Assembly: GCA_002720735.1 (NCBI GenBank)
Contig: PBJN01000003.1
Span: forward strand, 1-17,172
Direction: 5' to 3'
DNA length: 17,172 nucleotides
From: Porticoccaceae bacterium
GTDB lineage: Bacteria; Pseudomonadota; Gammaproteobacteria; Pseudomonadales; Porticoccaceae
The notes beneath the pieces were generated by a model that did not search any database, had not been told where the DNA came from, and saw only the letters and a list, made by a program, of their open reading frames with translations. A program made the position numbers and the translations under genes. Position 1 is the stretch's first letter; every line of letters begins with the position of its first letter. Positions 1-7,711 of this stretch are shown here, piece by piece.

Positions 1-960
1 TGGATTTGTGACTACGCCAATTATGTCGGCTGTCAGGTTCAGTAGTATATATGTAACTGCAAATATTAATGCGCACCCTTGCACAACTGGAATGTCGCGG
101 GTAGTCACCGCATCAACCATGAGCTGTCCAATGCCGGGATATACGAAAACCACCTCAACGACGACCACGCCCACGACAAGATACGCGAGGTTAAAAGCAA
201 TAACAGTGGCAATTGGTGCCCAGGCGTTGGGTAGGGCATGCCTGATAATTACCTCAGAGCGAGAAGCGCCAGATAGCCTCGCCATTTGGATATAGGGGCT
301 AGCCAATAAATTGATAATTGCGGCTCGGGTCATTCTCATCATATGAGCAATGATAACAAGTGTCAGTGTAAGTGCTGGTAGCGCAATACGAAATAGGCGT
401 TCACCGAAAGGAGTGCTGGCGTCCACATTAGCAAGTGATGGAAGCCACTGATTAAGAGATGATAGGAGCAGGATAAGAATGTAAGCCACAAAAAATTCTG
501 GGAAAGAAATTGTTGTCAGTGTCATCGTATTTATAGAACGATCGTAGATTGAATTGCGGTATAGGGCCGTACTGATCCCCAGGATCAGAGCAAGTGGTAC
601 AGAGACCAAAGCGGTTATACCAGCAAGAAATAGGGTATTTTGCAATCTTGGGGCAATCAAGTCTGCCACTTCTCTTGATCTATCTTGACCACTTGCCGCA
701 CGTCCAGAAAATGAAGTGCCAAGATCTCCCTGCGCAACGCCTGCAATCCAGTCAAAATATCGAACGTATGATGGTTTATCGAGACCTAACTCTTTGCGAA
801 AAGCAGCAACAGTGTCCTCAGTGGCAGCTTGACCAAGTACAACTTGGCCAAAATCTCCGGGGAGCATTTCTATTGAAATAAATATAATGATCGAGACGGC
901 AAACAACGTAGCAAGGCCAAGACCCAAACGTTGAAGCACCGTTATTAAAACTGGGTGCAT
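1..960 (-). CDS. DppB-type ABC transporter permease, 3' end cut by window edge
   Basis: Inner-membrane permease subunit of a peptide/opine/nickel-family ABC importer. Reading the minus strand from an ATG at 960-958 gives 320 uninterrupted codons that run off the left edge, so only a short C-terminal tail should be missing. The N-terminus has a hydrophobic segment (about residues 12-30) followed by the family's typical E-M-L-P-G-D; G-D-L-G-T-S-F lies near residue 80. The permease EAA loop lies at about 226-250 (M-A-R-L-S-G-A-S ... R-H-A-L-P-N-A), followed by V-E-V-V-F-V-Y-P-G-I-G-Q, classic for DppB/OppB. A purine-rich AAAAGGA sits about 8 nt upstream of the start. It is the second gene after the binding protein at 1072-2658, separated by a hairpin. 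A DppC partner and ATPases are expected beyond the left edge. The substrate cannot be told from the permease. Confidence 0.93.
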   Translation of the reverse strand, partial: MHPVLITVLQRLGLGLATLFAVSIIIFISIEMLPGDFGQVVLGQAATEDTVAAFRKELGLDKPSYVRYFDWIAGVAQGDLGTSFSGRAASGQDRSREVADLIAPRLQNTLFLAGITALVSVPLALILGISTALYRNSIYDRSINTMTLTTISFPEFFVAYILILLLSSLNQWLPSLANVDASTPFGERLFRIALPALTLTLVIIAHMMRMTRAAIINLLASPYIQMARLSGASRSEVIIRHALPNAWAPIATVIAFNLAYLVVGVVVVEVVFVYPGIGQLMVDAVTTRDIPVVQGCALIFAVTYILLNLTADIIGVVTNP

Positions 961-1031
961 TCAACAAATCCTTTTTGTGTTGTCACTTCAATCGGAAATA
1001 TGTGCACATTCGGCTAAAACGCTAAAAGGAT

Positions 1032-1056
1032 GCTCAGGCGACGAGGTCGCCTGAGC
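1032..1056 (-). terminator. Intercistronic hairpin between binding protein and permease
   Basis: Perfect inverted repeat of 11 bp (GCTCAGGCGAC at 1032-1042, its complement at 1046-1056) with a 3-nt loop. It begins 16 nt past the stop codon of the binding-protein gene. On the minus strand it is followed by CCTTTTAGC, a weak U run. On the plus strand it is followed by TTTTT. It probably acts as a partial terminator or as a 3' stabilizer that keeps binding-protein mRNA more abundant than permease mRNA, as in many SBP-first operons. That role is inferred, the hairpin is seen. Confidence 0.75.
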
Positions 1057-1071
1057 TTTTTGACTAACCTT

Positions 1072-2658
1072 TTACGCAAACCACCAGCGTTCGGACAATT
1101 TGGCACCGTCAGTGTCCCAGTTAGCAGCTAATTGACCGTGTTTGACGTTCTTGCCTCTTGCCCAGACCATATTGTTGAACAGAGGCAATAAGCAGCCACC
1201 ATCATCATGGATCAGTTGCTGGCACTCAAAATAGATCCCCGCACGGCGTTTCTCGTCAAGCTCTGCGCTACCTTGTGTGACAAGCTTGTTAAATTTTACA
1301 GCGGCGTCTGTAGTTTTCCAAGCAGTGTCGTTCCACTCAGTGTCTTTTGTGTACGCAGCTTTAAACATCCAATCACAGGTTGGACGACCACCCCAGTAAC
1401 AAGCAGACCAACCCTTTTTGTTCCAAACATTTGACCAGTAGCCATCATTTGGCTCTCGAACGACCTCTATCGTAATCCCCGCCTGGGCTGCGGATGCAGC
1501 AATCAATTGCGCAGCATCGACGGCACCTGCAAATGCTGCGTCGGCTGCAGATAGAGGGATAGCACCTGAATGACCAGATTTCTTGTAATGGAATGCGGCC
1601 TTCTCGGGATCAAACTCACGCTGTTGAAGAGCATCGGCATGGTAAGCTTGCGTCGGAGAAATCGGATGGTCGTTGCCTACCGCGCCATGACCTAAAAGAA
1701 TTTTGTCGACGAGCTCTTGGCGTTTTACAGAAAGTTTTAACGCCATCCGAAGGTCGTAATCGCCAAACGGGTCGACGTCAAGACGCATTGGGAAAGTGTA
1801 ATGTGCGGTGCCAGTTGTCTCATCGATCTCAAGATTTGGAGACCGCTTTAGGAGACTGATCGTATTATATGCAACTTTATCAGCGCAATCTACATCGCCA
1901 TTCATAATCGCATTCTGGCGAGCAGTGGTATCAATAATTGAGGTCATTTCAATGCGATCAAAATGAGCCCGATCCGATTTGAAATAATTTGGGTTTCGGT
2001 TCAGCTTCGAGTGAACCCCGGGATCAAAATCTTCAATCACGTAAGGACCAGTGCCGACCCCTGATGTCATGTCGCCTTCTGGGCGAATGGAAATGTGATA
2101 GTCACTCACAACGTATGGAAAATCCGCATTTGCCTCAGCCAACTCGAATACAACCGTGTTTGGTCCATCTGCTTTCATCGATTTAACAGAAGTAAGCAAT
2201 CCTTTTGCAGCTGATTTCGAATTTTCGTTTCCGTGGTAATCAAAAGTTGCCAGCACATCAGCTGATGTCATTGTCTTACCATTGTGGAATTCAATGCCTT
2301 TCCTCAGGTTAAACACCCAAGTCTTTGCATCATCTGACTCATAGCTCTCGGCAAGATCACCTTTCAATTTGCCATCACTGTCGATATGCGTGAGGTGGTT
2401 CGCAATATTGTAGGTGTTAACAAGTGTGAAGTGGTTTTCAGAAGTCCCAGAGTCCAGAGTATCGGTGGTTGATCCATGCCCTACGCCGTAGCGAAATGTG
2501 CCGCCCTTTTTTGGTGTTGCTGCCTCAGCCTCTGAAGCGAGAGTAATCGCGGTTGATGCCGCTATTCCTGTCGCAAGGACGGAAACCATAAATTGTCTTC
2601 TATTTATCTGGCCATTAGTCAGCTTGCGCTGCTGGTCTTTGATATAAGTGTCTTTCAT
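1072..2658 (-). CDS. Tat-exported peptide/opine-type ABC substrate-binding protein (SBP_bac_5 family)
   Basis: Periplasmic binding protein that captures a peptide-like or opine-like solute for the DppB-type permease downstream. The frame opens at a TTG (2664), but AGGGAG lies 6 nt before the ATG at 2658, so I choose the ATG (528 residues, normal for the family). The N-terminus is a twin-arginine signal: R20-R21-Q-F, then a hydrophobic stretch and an A-E-A cleavage site near residue 46. The mature protein starts with K-K-G-G-T-F-R-Y-G, the usual opening of this family. Further typical segments are L-A-E-S-Y-E-S-D-D-A-K-T-W-V-F-N-L-R-K-G-I-E-F-H-N-G and V-G-T-G-P-Y-V-I-E-D-F. A hairpin follows the gene. 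The ligand is unknown; Tat export suggests folding or cofactor binding before secretion. Confidence 0.93.
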   Translation of the reverse strand: MKDTYIKDQQRKLTNGQINRRQFMVSVLATGIAASTAITLASEAEAATPKKGGTFRYGVGHGSTTDTLDSGTSENHFTLVNTYNIANHLTHIDSDGKLKGDLAESYESDDAKTWVFNLRKGIEFHNGKTMTSADVLATFDYHGNENSKSAAKGLLTSVKSMKADGPNTVVFELAEANADFPYVVSDYHISIRPEGDMTSGVGTGPYVIEDFDPGVHSKLNRNPNYFKSDRAHFDRIEMTSIIDTTARQNAIMNGDVDCADKVAYNTISLLKRSPNLEIDETTGTAHYTFPMRLDVDPFGDYDLRMALKLSVKRQELVDKILLGHGAVGNDHPISPTQAYHADALQQREFDPEKAAFHYKKSGHSGAIPLSAADAAFAGAVDAAQLIAASAAQAGITIEVVREPNDGYWSNVWNKKGWSACYWGGRPTCDWMFKAAYTKDTEWNDTAWKTTDAAVKFNKLVTQGSAELDEKRRAGIYFECQQLIHDDGGCLLPLFNNMVWARGKNVKHGQLAANWDTDGAKLSERWWFA

Positions 2659-2980
2659 TTTCAACTCCCTAATTCGCTCTAGTCGGCTAACCCACTATTT
2701 TTGGGCTGGTTTTCTATTCTACCGTGGTTCTGCCAACCTGTGGTAAGGATCGTCTACCTTAAATTAAGTGTTTCATAGAAATGCACCTCAATTCAAGCAG
2801 TTTTGCCGAAGTTCACCAATAAAAGCGCTATCGGATGTTATGATGGCGTTCAAGGCGTTAGTTATTGACCGAGTCATGACGAGGGCGCATACTCTCATTA
2901 CAATATGGAAAATCGGCAACGTCCGACTTTTGAATTTGCTAAAACTTTGTTGAACAAATGCTTTGATGGTAAAATTTTAG
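2659..2980. other. Divergent intergenic region between binding protein and selenoprotein
   Basis: About 320 nt separates two divergent genes and must hold their promoters unless the leftward operon starts elsewhere. I see no strong sigma-70 pair that I would defend. The right-hand two-thirds contains a protein-like frame interrupted by a TGA (described separately). The selenoprotein's own start has no clear Shine-Dalgarno sequence, which fits translational coupling to that upstream frame. Confidence 0.5.
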
Positions 2981-2994
2981 ATGACAAAAATTAG
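2779..2994 (+). other. Possible small UGA-containing reading frame (second selenoprotein candidate, leader ORF or gene remnant)
   Basis: Between TAG at 2776-2778 and TAG at 2992-2994 one frame is open except for a single TGA at 2866-2868. Its translation looks protein-like, especially after the TGA (P-S-H-D-E-G-A-Y-S-H-Y-N-M-E-N-R, then P-T-F-E-F-A-K-T-L-L-N-K-C-F-D-G). The frame ends 14 nt inside the selenoprotein gene that starts at 2981, an arrangement typical of coupled genes. A hairpin with a bulge and a G-rich loop follows the TGA at a SECIS-like distance. Against this, there is no ATG before the TGA in this frame (only TTG at 2803), there is no clear ribosome site, no Cys sits next to the putative Sec, and I recognise no family. 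The part from ATG 2905 alone would be a 29-residue peptide. It could equally be a decayed gene in which TGG became TGA. Confidence 0.3.
2876..2898 (+). promoter_or_regulatory. Candidate SECIS-like hairpin after TGA 2866-2868
   Basis: ATGA (2876-2879) pairs with TCAT (2895-2898), C2880 is bulged, and GAG (2881-2883) pairs with CTC (2892-2894). The 8-nt loop is GGCGCATA. The hairpin begins 7 nt after the TGA and its loop starts with GG about 15 nt after it. A bulge on the 5' side and G at the start of the apical loop match the general form of bacterial SECIS elements such as that of fdhF. Seven base pairs with a bulge can arise by chance, so this is suggestive only. Confidence 0.3.
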
Positions 2995-4216
2995 TGAAAT
3001 GCCTGTTGTTGGGCGTGATTTTATCTCTAACTTAAAGCTGCCCAGTTTTGAGAAAATGGCTTGGACAAAACCCAGCCCTGCCAATAAAAGACGAGTGTCA
3101 ATTGTATCAACCGCCGCAATTTCCAAAAGAAATGATCGGCCATTCTCATGGCTAGCTAAAGATCACAGGGTAATTCACAAAACTGATCGTGATTTGGTTA
3201 TGACTCATGTTGCTGTGGAATTTGACCGTTCAGCATGGCAGCAGGATCTAAATGTAATATTTCCGCTCGACAGATTAACTGAAATGGAAGCTGATCACGA
3301 AATTGGCTCTCTTGCGGATGAGCACTATTCATTTATGGGCGCCGCAGATCCAGTTACCATGGAAAAATCTGCACGTGAAGTAGCTGCCCGTATGAAAGAT
3401 GAGGGTGTAGATACTGTTTTTCTAATTCCTATATGACCGTTTTGTACGCGCGCCGTGTGCGGGCTTGCTCACTATTTTGAGTCCGAAGGACTTGCAACAG
3501 TGCTTGTTGGTTTTGTTAGGGAACATATTGAAGCAATTGGGCCTGCTCGTGCGCTTTTCCTGGATTTTCCCATGGGTCGCGGGATGGGTAAACCTAACGA
3601 TCCAGATTTTCAAAAAAGAGTGATACGTGCAGCCTTCAAGCTGTTTGAGAAAACAAGCGGTCCAGTGTTAGAGGATTTTCCCGAAACAATCCCTGTTTTG
3701 CAAGGACGGATGGGTTACGCTTTACCGCCTGAGCTTGTATTGAATGCAGATGACATCGGCGACGTGGATGAGCTAGTAGCCTCAGTATCTAAGGAGATGG
3801 ATGCTCTCAGAAATGACTATGAAGCTGCAGTATTGTCGCGCGGACGCACGACAGTTGGTGCTAGCCAACTCAGAATTGATGATTTAGCGCCGTTCATAGC
3901 TCAATTTGTAAGGGGAGAGTTTCCGAAGAGCCCGAGAAAAGGCTTGCCTGCGATACCTCTTCTTAAATTAGCGGTCGAGGATTTAGAGGCGTATTACACC
4001 GAAACTCGAACATATCGGGATAAGATTGACAATCTTGAGTTGATAGGCAGCTGGTTTTGGGAAAACACGAGTGCTGGCCGCCTCCTCTTATCCCTTGAGG
4101 CAGTGTCCCTTGTTTCCTCGGATCGGGTCATGTTGCAAATCGTTGAAATGTCATTGATGGCACCGAGGTTTTGGTCTAACGGACCTCTTCCTGGGTCATC
4201 TGCAGCTGGTTGGTAA
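2981..4216 (+). CDS. Selenoprotein of the glycine/sarcosine/betaine/D-proline reductase B family (GrdB/PrdB-like), in-frame UGA = Sec152
   Basis: A single 411-residue protein whose codon 152 is TGA (3434-3436). The frames on both sides are in phase (2981 and 3455 differ by 474 nt). The TGA lies in V-F-L-I-P-I-U-P-F-C-T-R, a U-x-x-C motif equivalent to the U-x-x-C-T-R site of GrdB, and Sec near residue 152 matches clostridial PrdB. Conserved blocks continue on both sides: R-R-V-S-I-V-S-T-A (38-46), D-R-P-F (52-55), F-D-R-S..Q-Q-D-L-N-V-I-F-P-L-D-R-L (81-99), H-Y-S-F-M-G-A (115-121), then R-A-L-F-L-D-F-P-M-G-R and G-P-V-L-E-D-F-P after the Sec. The frame opens right after a TAG, so ATG 2981 is the first possible start; ATG 2999 (M-P-V-V-G-R) is an alternative. 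Neither has a good ribosome site. The C-terminal ~170 residues go beyond clostridial PrdB length. The selC-selB-selA genes face it 75 nt downstream. Other reductase subunits are absent, so its reaction is unknown; a cytoplasmic selenol/thiol redox role is inferred. Confidence 0.92.
3447..3461 (+). promoter_or_regulatory. Candidate bacterial SECIS hairpin for Sec152
   Basis: CGCGC (3447-3451) pairs with GTGCG (3457-3461), including one G-U pair, around a 5-nt loop GCCGT that starts with G. The stem begins 10 nt after the TGA and the loop about 15 nt after it, within the usual range for bacterial SECIS elements, which lie inside the coding sequence just downstream of the UGA and are bound by SelB. 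The short stem makes the exact boundaries uncertain. A longer hairpin at 3480-3492 lies too far away. Confidence 0.5.
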
Positions 4217-4291
4217 ATCGAACAAGGTTGCTCAATAAAGAAGCAATATGAGAATCCACGGTCATAAATGGGACGTTTTTGATGAAAACTT

Positions 4292-4387
4292 TGGTGGAGG
4301 AGAGTGGGAGTCGAACCCACCAAGGACGGCTGCCGCCCCTCGCCAGATTTGAAGTCTGGGCGCCCCACCAGGGTGCGATCCTCCTCC
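4292..4387 (-). tRNA. selC: tRNA-Sec (UCA anticodon), selC
   Basis: Selenocysteine tRNA, 96 nt including an encoded CCA (4292-4294). It folds with an 8-bp acceptor stem (GGAGGAGG from 4387 to 4380 with TCTCCTCC), a 6-bp D stem with a 4-nt loop TGGT and a bulged A, and an anticodon stem CCAGA/TCTGG with loop CTTCAAA, giving anticodon UCA at 4350-4352. A long variable arm of about 8 bp and a 5-bp T stem with loop TTCGACT complete it. The 8+5 acceptor/T architecture, 6-bp D stem and long variable arm are diagnostic of bacterial tRNA-Sec. The discriminator base (4295) is A rather than the G of E. coli selC. The gene begins 7 nt after the selB stop codon, so it is probably co-transcribed with selAB and cut out by RNase P. 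Confidence 0.97.
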
Positions 4388-4394
4388 TCCAGTT

Positions 4395-6323
4395 TTAAAT
4401 ATTTTTTTTCGCCGAGCGTCTCCTTGGATTAATAGAGCGGGTTTGATCGTTGCTCTGGATGGTGCATCCTGTACGATCGAAATACTCGAGAACACAAACA
4501 GCAAAGTTTCTGCCGACACCAGTTCTATTTCTGAATTCAGCAGTCGTAAACGATTCTTTGTCAGAATTTGCAACTAAATCTTCTGCATCTTTCATGAGTT
4601 TTGAAAGAAATGACTCAGATACGAAGCGGTTTTTTTCGAGCATTATTATTTGACCAAGTTTGACACCAATTTGCAGAGTATGTCTTAGACTCAGAATTGG
4701 TTCATGAAGCGCTTTGGCTATTTGATCAACGCTTGGTGGTGACCCTGTGTCTGGCGAAAGTAATGGCATTGCGCGGCTAAGAAGCGATCTATGTTTCTCA
4801 GATGGACTATAGTCAAAAAACGGTAAGCGGTATCTGCTACCGTGCTCTTTGAGACAACCATATGAAAGTAAATGATTTAATGCCGCTAAAACAAGATTGA
4901 CGTCAGTTCTAGGCTTTATATCCAGTTGGATATCTTGCGCACTTGCACCAACACTATGTGGGTTTTTTTTGTGGTATCTTTCTAAAAAAGATAAAATACG
5001 CTCTGCTAGTTCATCCCATTTTTGCACCGAAAAAATTGTGGTTTGCTTATGACCCTGTATTGTGACTAGCCTGAGTGATGCGACAAGTTTTTTAACCTTA
5101 TTGGTAGGGAGATTGTGCGCAATTGAAAATTTATCAATCATAACTCCACATTCATTTTTTGATGAAAGTGTTTGTAATATTCCAAGTGGTGTTTGATCAG
5201 ACATTACCTTAAGTTCTGCGATGTGACTTGGCAAGGCACGGCCGCGTCTAACAGCAAATGGTTCAATAACACGGCCACCGCCAATTGTCCTCTGTGCTGA
5301 TTGATCCCGAATTATAAAACGATCGCCGTAAAGTGATGAAACACTCCTTGGCAGTATAAGCTGAACGAAGCCAGTTTTTCCGGGTGGTATGGAATTAGCT
5401 CCTAGAATTGCAACACGCGCTGTTAAATGATCTGCACCGATGTGTAAATGAACGGGCGTCATGTGTTTTAGGAATCTGGTCTCAGTTTTTAGCACTGTTA
5501 TCTCAACGTCCAAACGTTGCGTTGGCATGTACAACTTTGCGTTCATCAACCAAGTGCCTCTCCGAATCGATCGATCAATTGTATTTTTTCCAACTAAATT
5601 TAAAGCGCAACGCTCTCCAGCGCGAGCAGAGTGCCTTTCGTCTTCGAAAACCCTTATACCTCGGACTCGAGCTATTGAGCCGGAGGGTGAAATGGTCACA
5701 GTGTCTGAGATATTTATTTTGCCCGCAACAATTACTCCAGTGACAATCAGTCCGGCACCTTTTAGTGTGAAAACTCTGTCGACAGACATCCGAAAGAATT
5801 GATCTTCACAAGGAATTTTAAAATCCTGGGAGTGTTTGTCTAATTTAGTTTCGAGCGGACATAGCCCAGCTCCGCTTAGCGAGTTGACTGGGAAAATATC
5901 GAAATAGCCGATTTTTTGCTCTGCTAAAAGCTGGGTCACCTGCTCTTTGACTTCAAAAATGCGGTTCGCCTCCACACAGTCAATTTTTGTGATTGCGACG
6001 AAGCATTTTTTGATACCCAACAAACTTAAAATGCAGGTATGTTCGATCGTTTGCGGCATAATGCCGTCATCCGCAGCAACTACCAATAATCCAGTGTTGA
6101 TACCGGCAACTCCTGCAACCATGTTCCGAATAAATTTTTTATGCCCTGGGACATCGATAAAACCAATAAGCTCAGAGCGCATTGTTTTGCGGTAGGCAAA
6201 CCCCAAATCAATGGTCAACTTGCGTCTTTTTTCTTCTGGCAACTGATCAGTATCAACACCAGTGAGAGCTTTTATCAAGCTTGTTTTGCCGTGATCAACA
6301 TGACCAGCCGTTGCTACGATCAT
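4395..6323 (-). CDS. selB: Selenocysteine-specific elongation factor SelB
   Basis: GTPase that carries Sec-tRNA-Sec to the ribosome and binds the SECIS hairpin of selenoprotein mRNA. Its 642 residues are close to the usual ~610-640. The P-loop is G-H-V-D-H-G-K-T at 7-14, the switch I region T-I-D-L-G-F-A-Y at 37-44, G3 is D-V-P-G-H at 57-61, and G4 is T-K-I-D at 112-115 (T-K-x-D as in E. coli SelB). EF-Tu-like beta domains follow. The C-terminal half consists of winged-helix domains, ending with R-T-G-V-G-R-N-F-A-V-C-V-L-E-Y-F-D-R near 605-620, the typical last SECIS-binding wing. Its ATG overlaps the selA stop by 4 nt (ATGA), and selC lies 7 nt after its stop. SelB from a different source would not necessarily read the local SECIS, so its pairing with the neighbouring selenoprotein is meaningful. 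Confidence 0.97.
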   Translation of the reverse strand: MIVATAGHVDHGKTSLIKALTGVDTDQLPEEKRRKLTIDLGFAYRKTMRSELIGFIDVPGHKKFIRNMVAGVAGINTGLLVVAADDGIMPQTIEHTCILSLLGIKKCFVAITKIDCVEANRIFEVKEQVTQLLAEQKIGYFDIFPVNSLSGAGLCPLETKLDKHSQDFKIPCEDQFFRMSVDRVFTLKGAGLIVTGVIVAGKINISDTVTISPSGSIARVRGIRVFEDERHSARAGERCALNLVGKNTIDRSIRRGTWLMNAKLYMPTQRLDVEITVLKTETRFLKHMTPVHLHIGADHLTARVAILGANSIPPGKTGFVQLILPRSVSSLYGDRFIIRDQSAQRTIGGGRVIEPFAVRRGRALPSHIAELKVMSDQTPLGILQTLSSKNECGVMIDKFSIAHNLPTNKVKKLVASLRLVTIQGHKQTTIFSVQKWDELAERILSFLERYHKKNPHSVGASAQDIQLDIKPRTDVNLVLAALNHLLSYGCLKEHGSRYRLPFFDYSPSEKHRSLLSRAMPLLSPDTGSPPSVDQIAKALHEPILSLRHTLQIGVKLGQIIMLEKNRFVSESFLSKLMKDAEDLVANSDKESFTTAEFRNRTGVGRNFAVCVLEYFDRTGCTIQSNDQTRSINPRRRSAKKNI

Positions 6324-7711
6324 TTGATTTGGAGACTCTTAATGTTTTTAACAAATCCGGGCTCATCCTCGAGGCATCTTAAATCAAGCCACATGGCATC
6401 GGCAGAAATCCGACCAACAACTGGTATAGGCAAGTTTCTGAACGCGTATGCGAGTGATGTAAGCTTTTTGCTTGATTTATTTTTTGTATCAATCGGCGTT
6501 ATTTTTAAGCCAAAACTATCGATCTTTTGCGTAGGTAACGCTCCACTGCCAACTTGGCTCTGAGTAAAGCTTTCGGTGACACAAAATTCATTGCAGTGGC
6601 GCCGCAATTCTGGAGCAATTCGAGCTGCAGCACTTTTGAGCTCAGAAAAGTCTCGAGACATGAAACGCATGGTTGGCAAATTCTTTCTGAGCTGTTTTGG
6701 ATTGGTATGTAGTTTTAATACAGCCTCAAGGGCAGCAATGGTCATCTTGTCCGGCCTCAAGGCACGCATCATAGGGTTGCGCTTAAGTTTTTTAATAAGG
6801 TCGGTCCTACCGACAATAATTCCTGCTTGCGGACCTCCAAGAAGTTTGTCACCGCTAAACGTAGCCAAATCAGCGCCAGCTCGCAAAACTTCGACTACAG
6901 TCATCTCATCCTGCAGACAATTATTGTCGCTACTAGTCAAGAGACCGCTGCCCAGATCCGTCACGAATGGCACATTGGCACTTTTTGCAATCCTAGCCAT
7001 TGAACTGTTTGAGACGCTTCTGGTAAAGCCTCTGACCTCAAAATTACTTGGATGCACCTTCATTAAAATTGCGGTTTTTGGTCCCAGTGCTCTTTGAAAG
7101 TCTGCCTCGTTTGTGCAATTAGTTGTACCAACTTCTAACAACTTACACCCCGCGTTAACAATTATGTCCGGCATGCGATATGAACCGCCGATTTCTACCA
7201 ACTCACCGCGTGAAATCAGAACTTCTTTGCGTTTTGCTAAGCTGTTAAGTGTCAAAAGCACTGCCGCAGCATTGTTATTTACAATTATTGAGGCTTCTGC
7301 ACCGGTCAAATAGCACAACAACTCTTGAGTGTGTTCGTGTCTGTCGCCACGTTTACCCGTATGGAGGTCAAATTCGAGATTGGTTGGGTCTTTTGCGACA
7401 TTAATAATAGCTTTCAAAGCTGACTCGGGTAGTTGCGCTCGACCCAGATTGGTATGAAGTATCACGCCGGTGAGATTAAAAACGCGTCGCAAGGATGGTT
7501 GCGTAAAGCGGCTCACTTCATCCTGAATCATTTCAGATAAAGCATCGTTGTCTACTGATATGCCCTCACCAATTCTTTTTCTAACATCACTCAAAACTTT
7601 TTGTGCGCAAATAGTTACAAGCTTCAAACCGTGCTGTTCTATGAGAATAGAGGTGTCAGCTAGAGACAACAGATTGCTGACAGCTGGTATTTTGTGGGGT
7701 TCGTTGATCAC
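6320..7711 (-). CDS. selA: L-seryl-tRNA(Sec) selenium transferase SelA
   Basis: PLP enzyme that converts Ser-tRNA-Sec to Sec-tRNA-Sec using selenophosphate, acting in the cytoplasm as a homodecamer in E. coli. Its 463 residues equal the length of E. coli SelA. The N-terminal tRNA-binding region is followed by the family signature N-L-T-G-V-I-L-H-T-N-L-G-R-A (79-92), a N-N-N-A-A-A-V-L-L motif (145-153), V-H-P-S-N-F (219-224), and the PLP lysine K289 in S-G-D-K-L-L-G-G-P-Q-A-G. The start used is GTG at 7711; an in-frame TAG lies eight codons upstream, so little extension is possible. It is the first gene of selA-selB-selC. The required SelD is not in this window and must be encoded elsewhere. 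Confidence 0.97.
   Translation of the reverse strand: MINEPHKIPAVSNLLSLADTSILIEQHGLKLVTICAQKVLSDVRKRIGEGISVDNDALSEMIQDEVSRFTQPSLRRVFNLTGVILHTNLGRAQLPESALKAIINVAKDPTNLEFDLHTGKRGDRHEHTQELLCYLTGAEASIIVNNNAAAVLLTLNSLAKRKEVLISRGELVEIGGSYRMPDIIVNAGCKLLEVGTTNCTNEADFQRALGPKTAILMKVHPSNFEVRGFTRSVSNSSMARIAKSANVPFVTDLGSGLLTSSDNNCLQDEMTVVEVLRAGADLATFSGDKLLGGPQAGIIVGRTDLIKKLKRNPMMRALRPDKMTIAALEAVLKLHTNPKQLRKNLPTMRFMSRDFSELKSAAARIAPELRRHCNEFCVTESFTQSQVGSGALPTQKIDSFGLKITPIDTKNKSSKKLTSLAYAFRNLPIPVVGRISADAMWLDLRCLEDEPGFVKNIKSLQIK

Noticed and set aside
2768..2953. Plus-strand 61-codon frame starting with GTG.
   Set aside because: Its content looks random; the overlapping frame ending at TAG 2992-2994 is more protein-like and better placed relative to the selenoprotein start.
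3434..3454. Reading the TGA at 3434-3436 as the end of one gene, with a second gene starting at GTG 3455, or as a nonsense pseudogene.
   Set aside because: The frames are in phase, family conservation continues across the TGA in a U-x-x-C context, and the full decoding machinery is adjacent.
3478..3494. Strong hairpin AGTCC-GAA-GGACT as the SECIS element.
   Set aside because: Its loop begins almost 50 nt after the TGA, farther than bacterial SECIS elements usually lie. The weaker hairpin at 3447-3461 is better placed.
3994..4573. Minus-strand frames of 124 and 103 codons across the selC region.
   Set aside because: They overlap the tRNA-Sec gene and the ends of the selenoprotein and selB genes, and their translations resemble no family.
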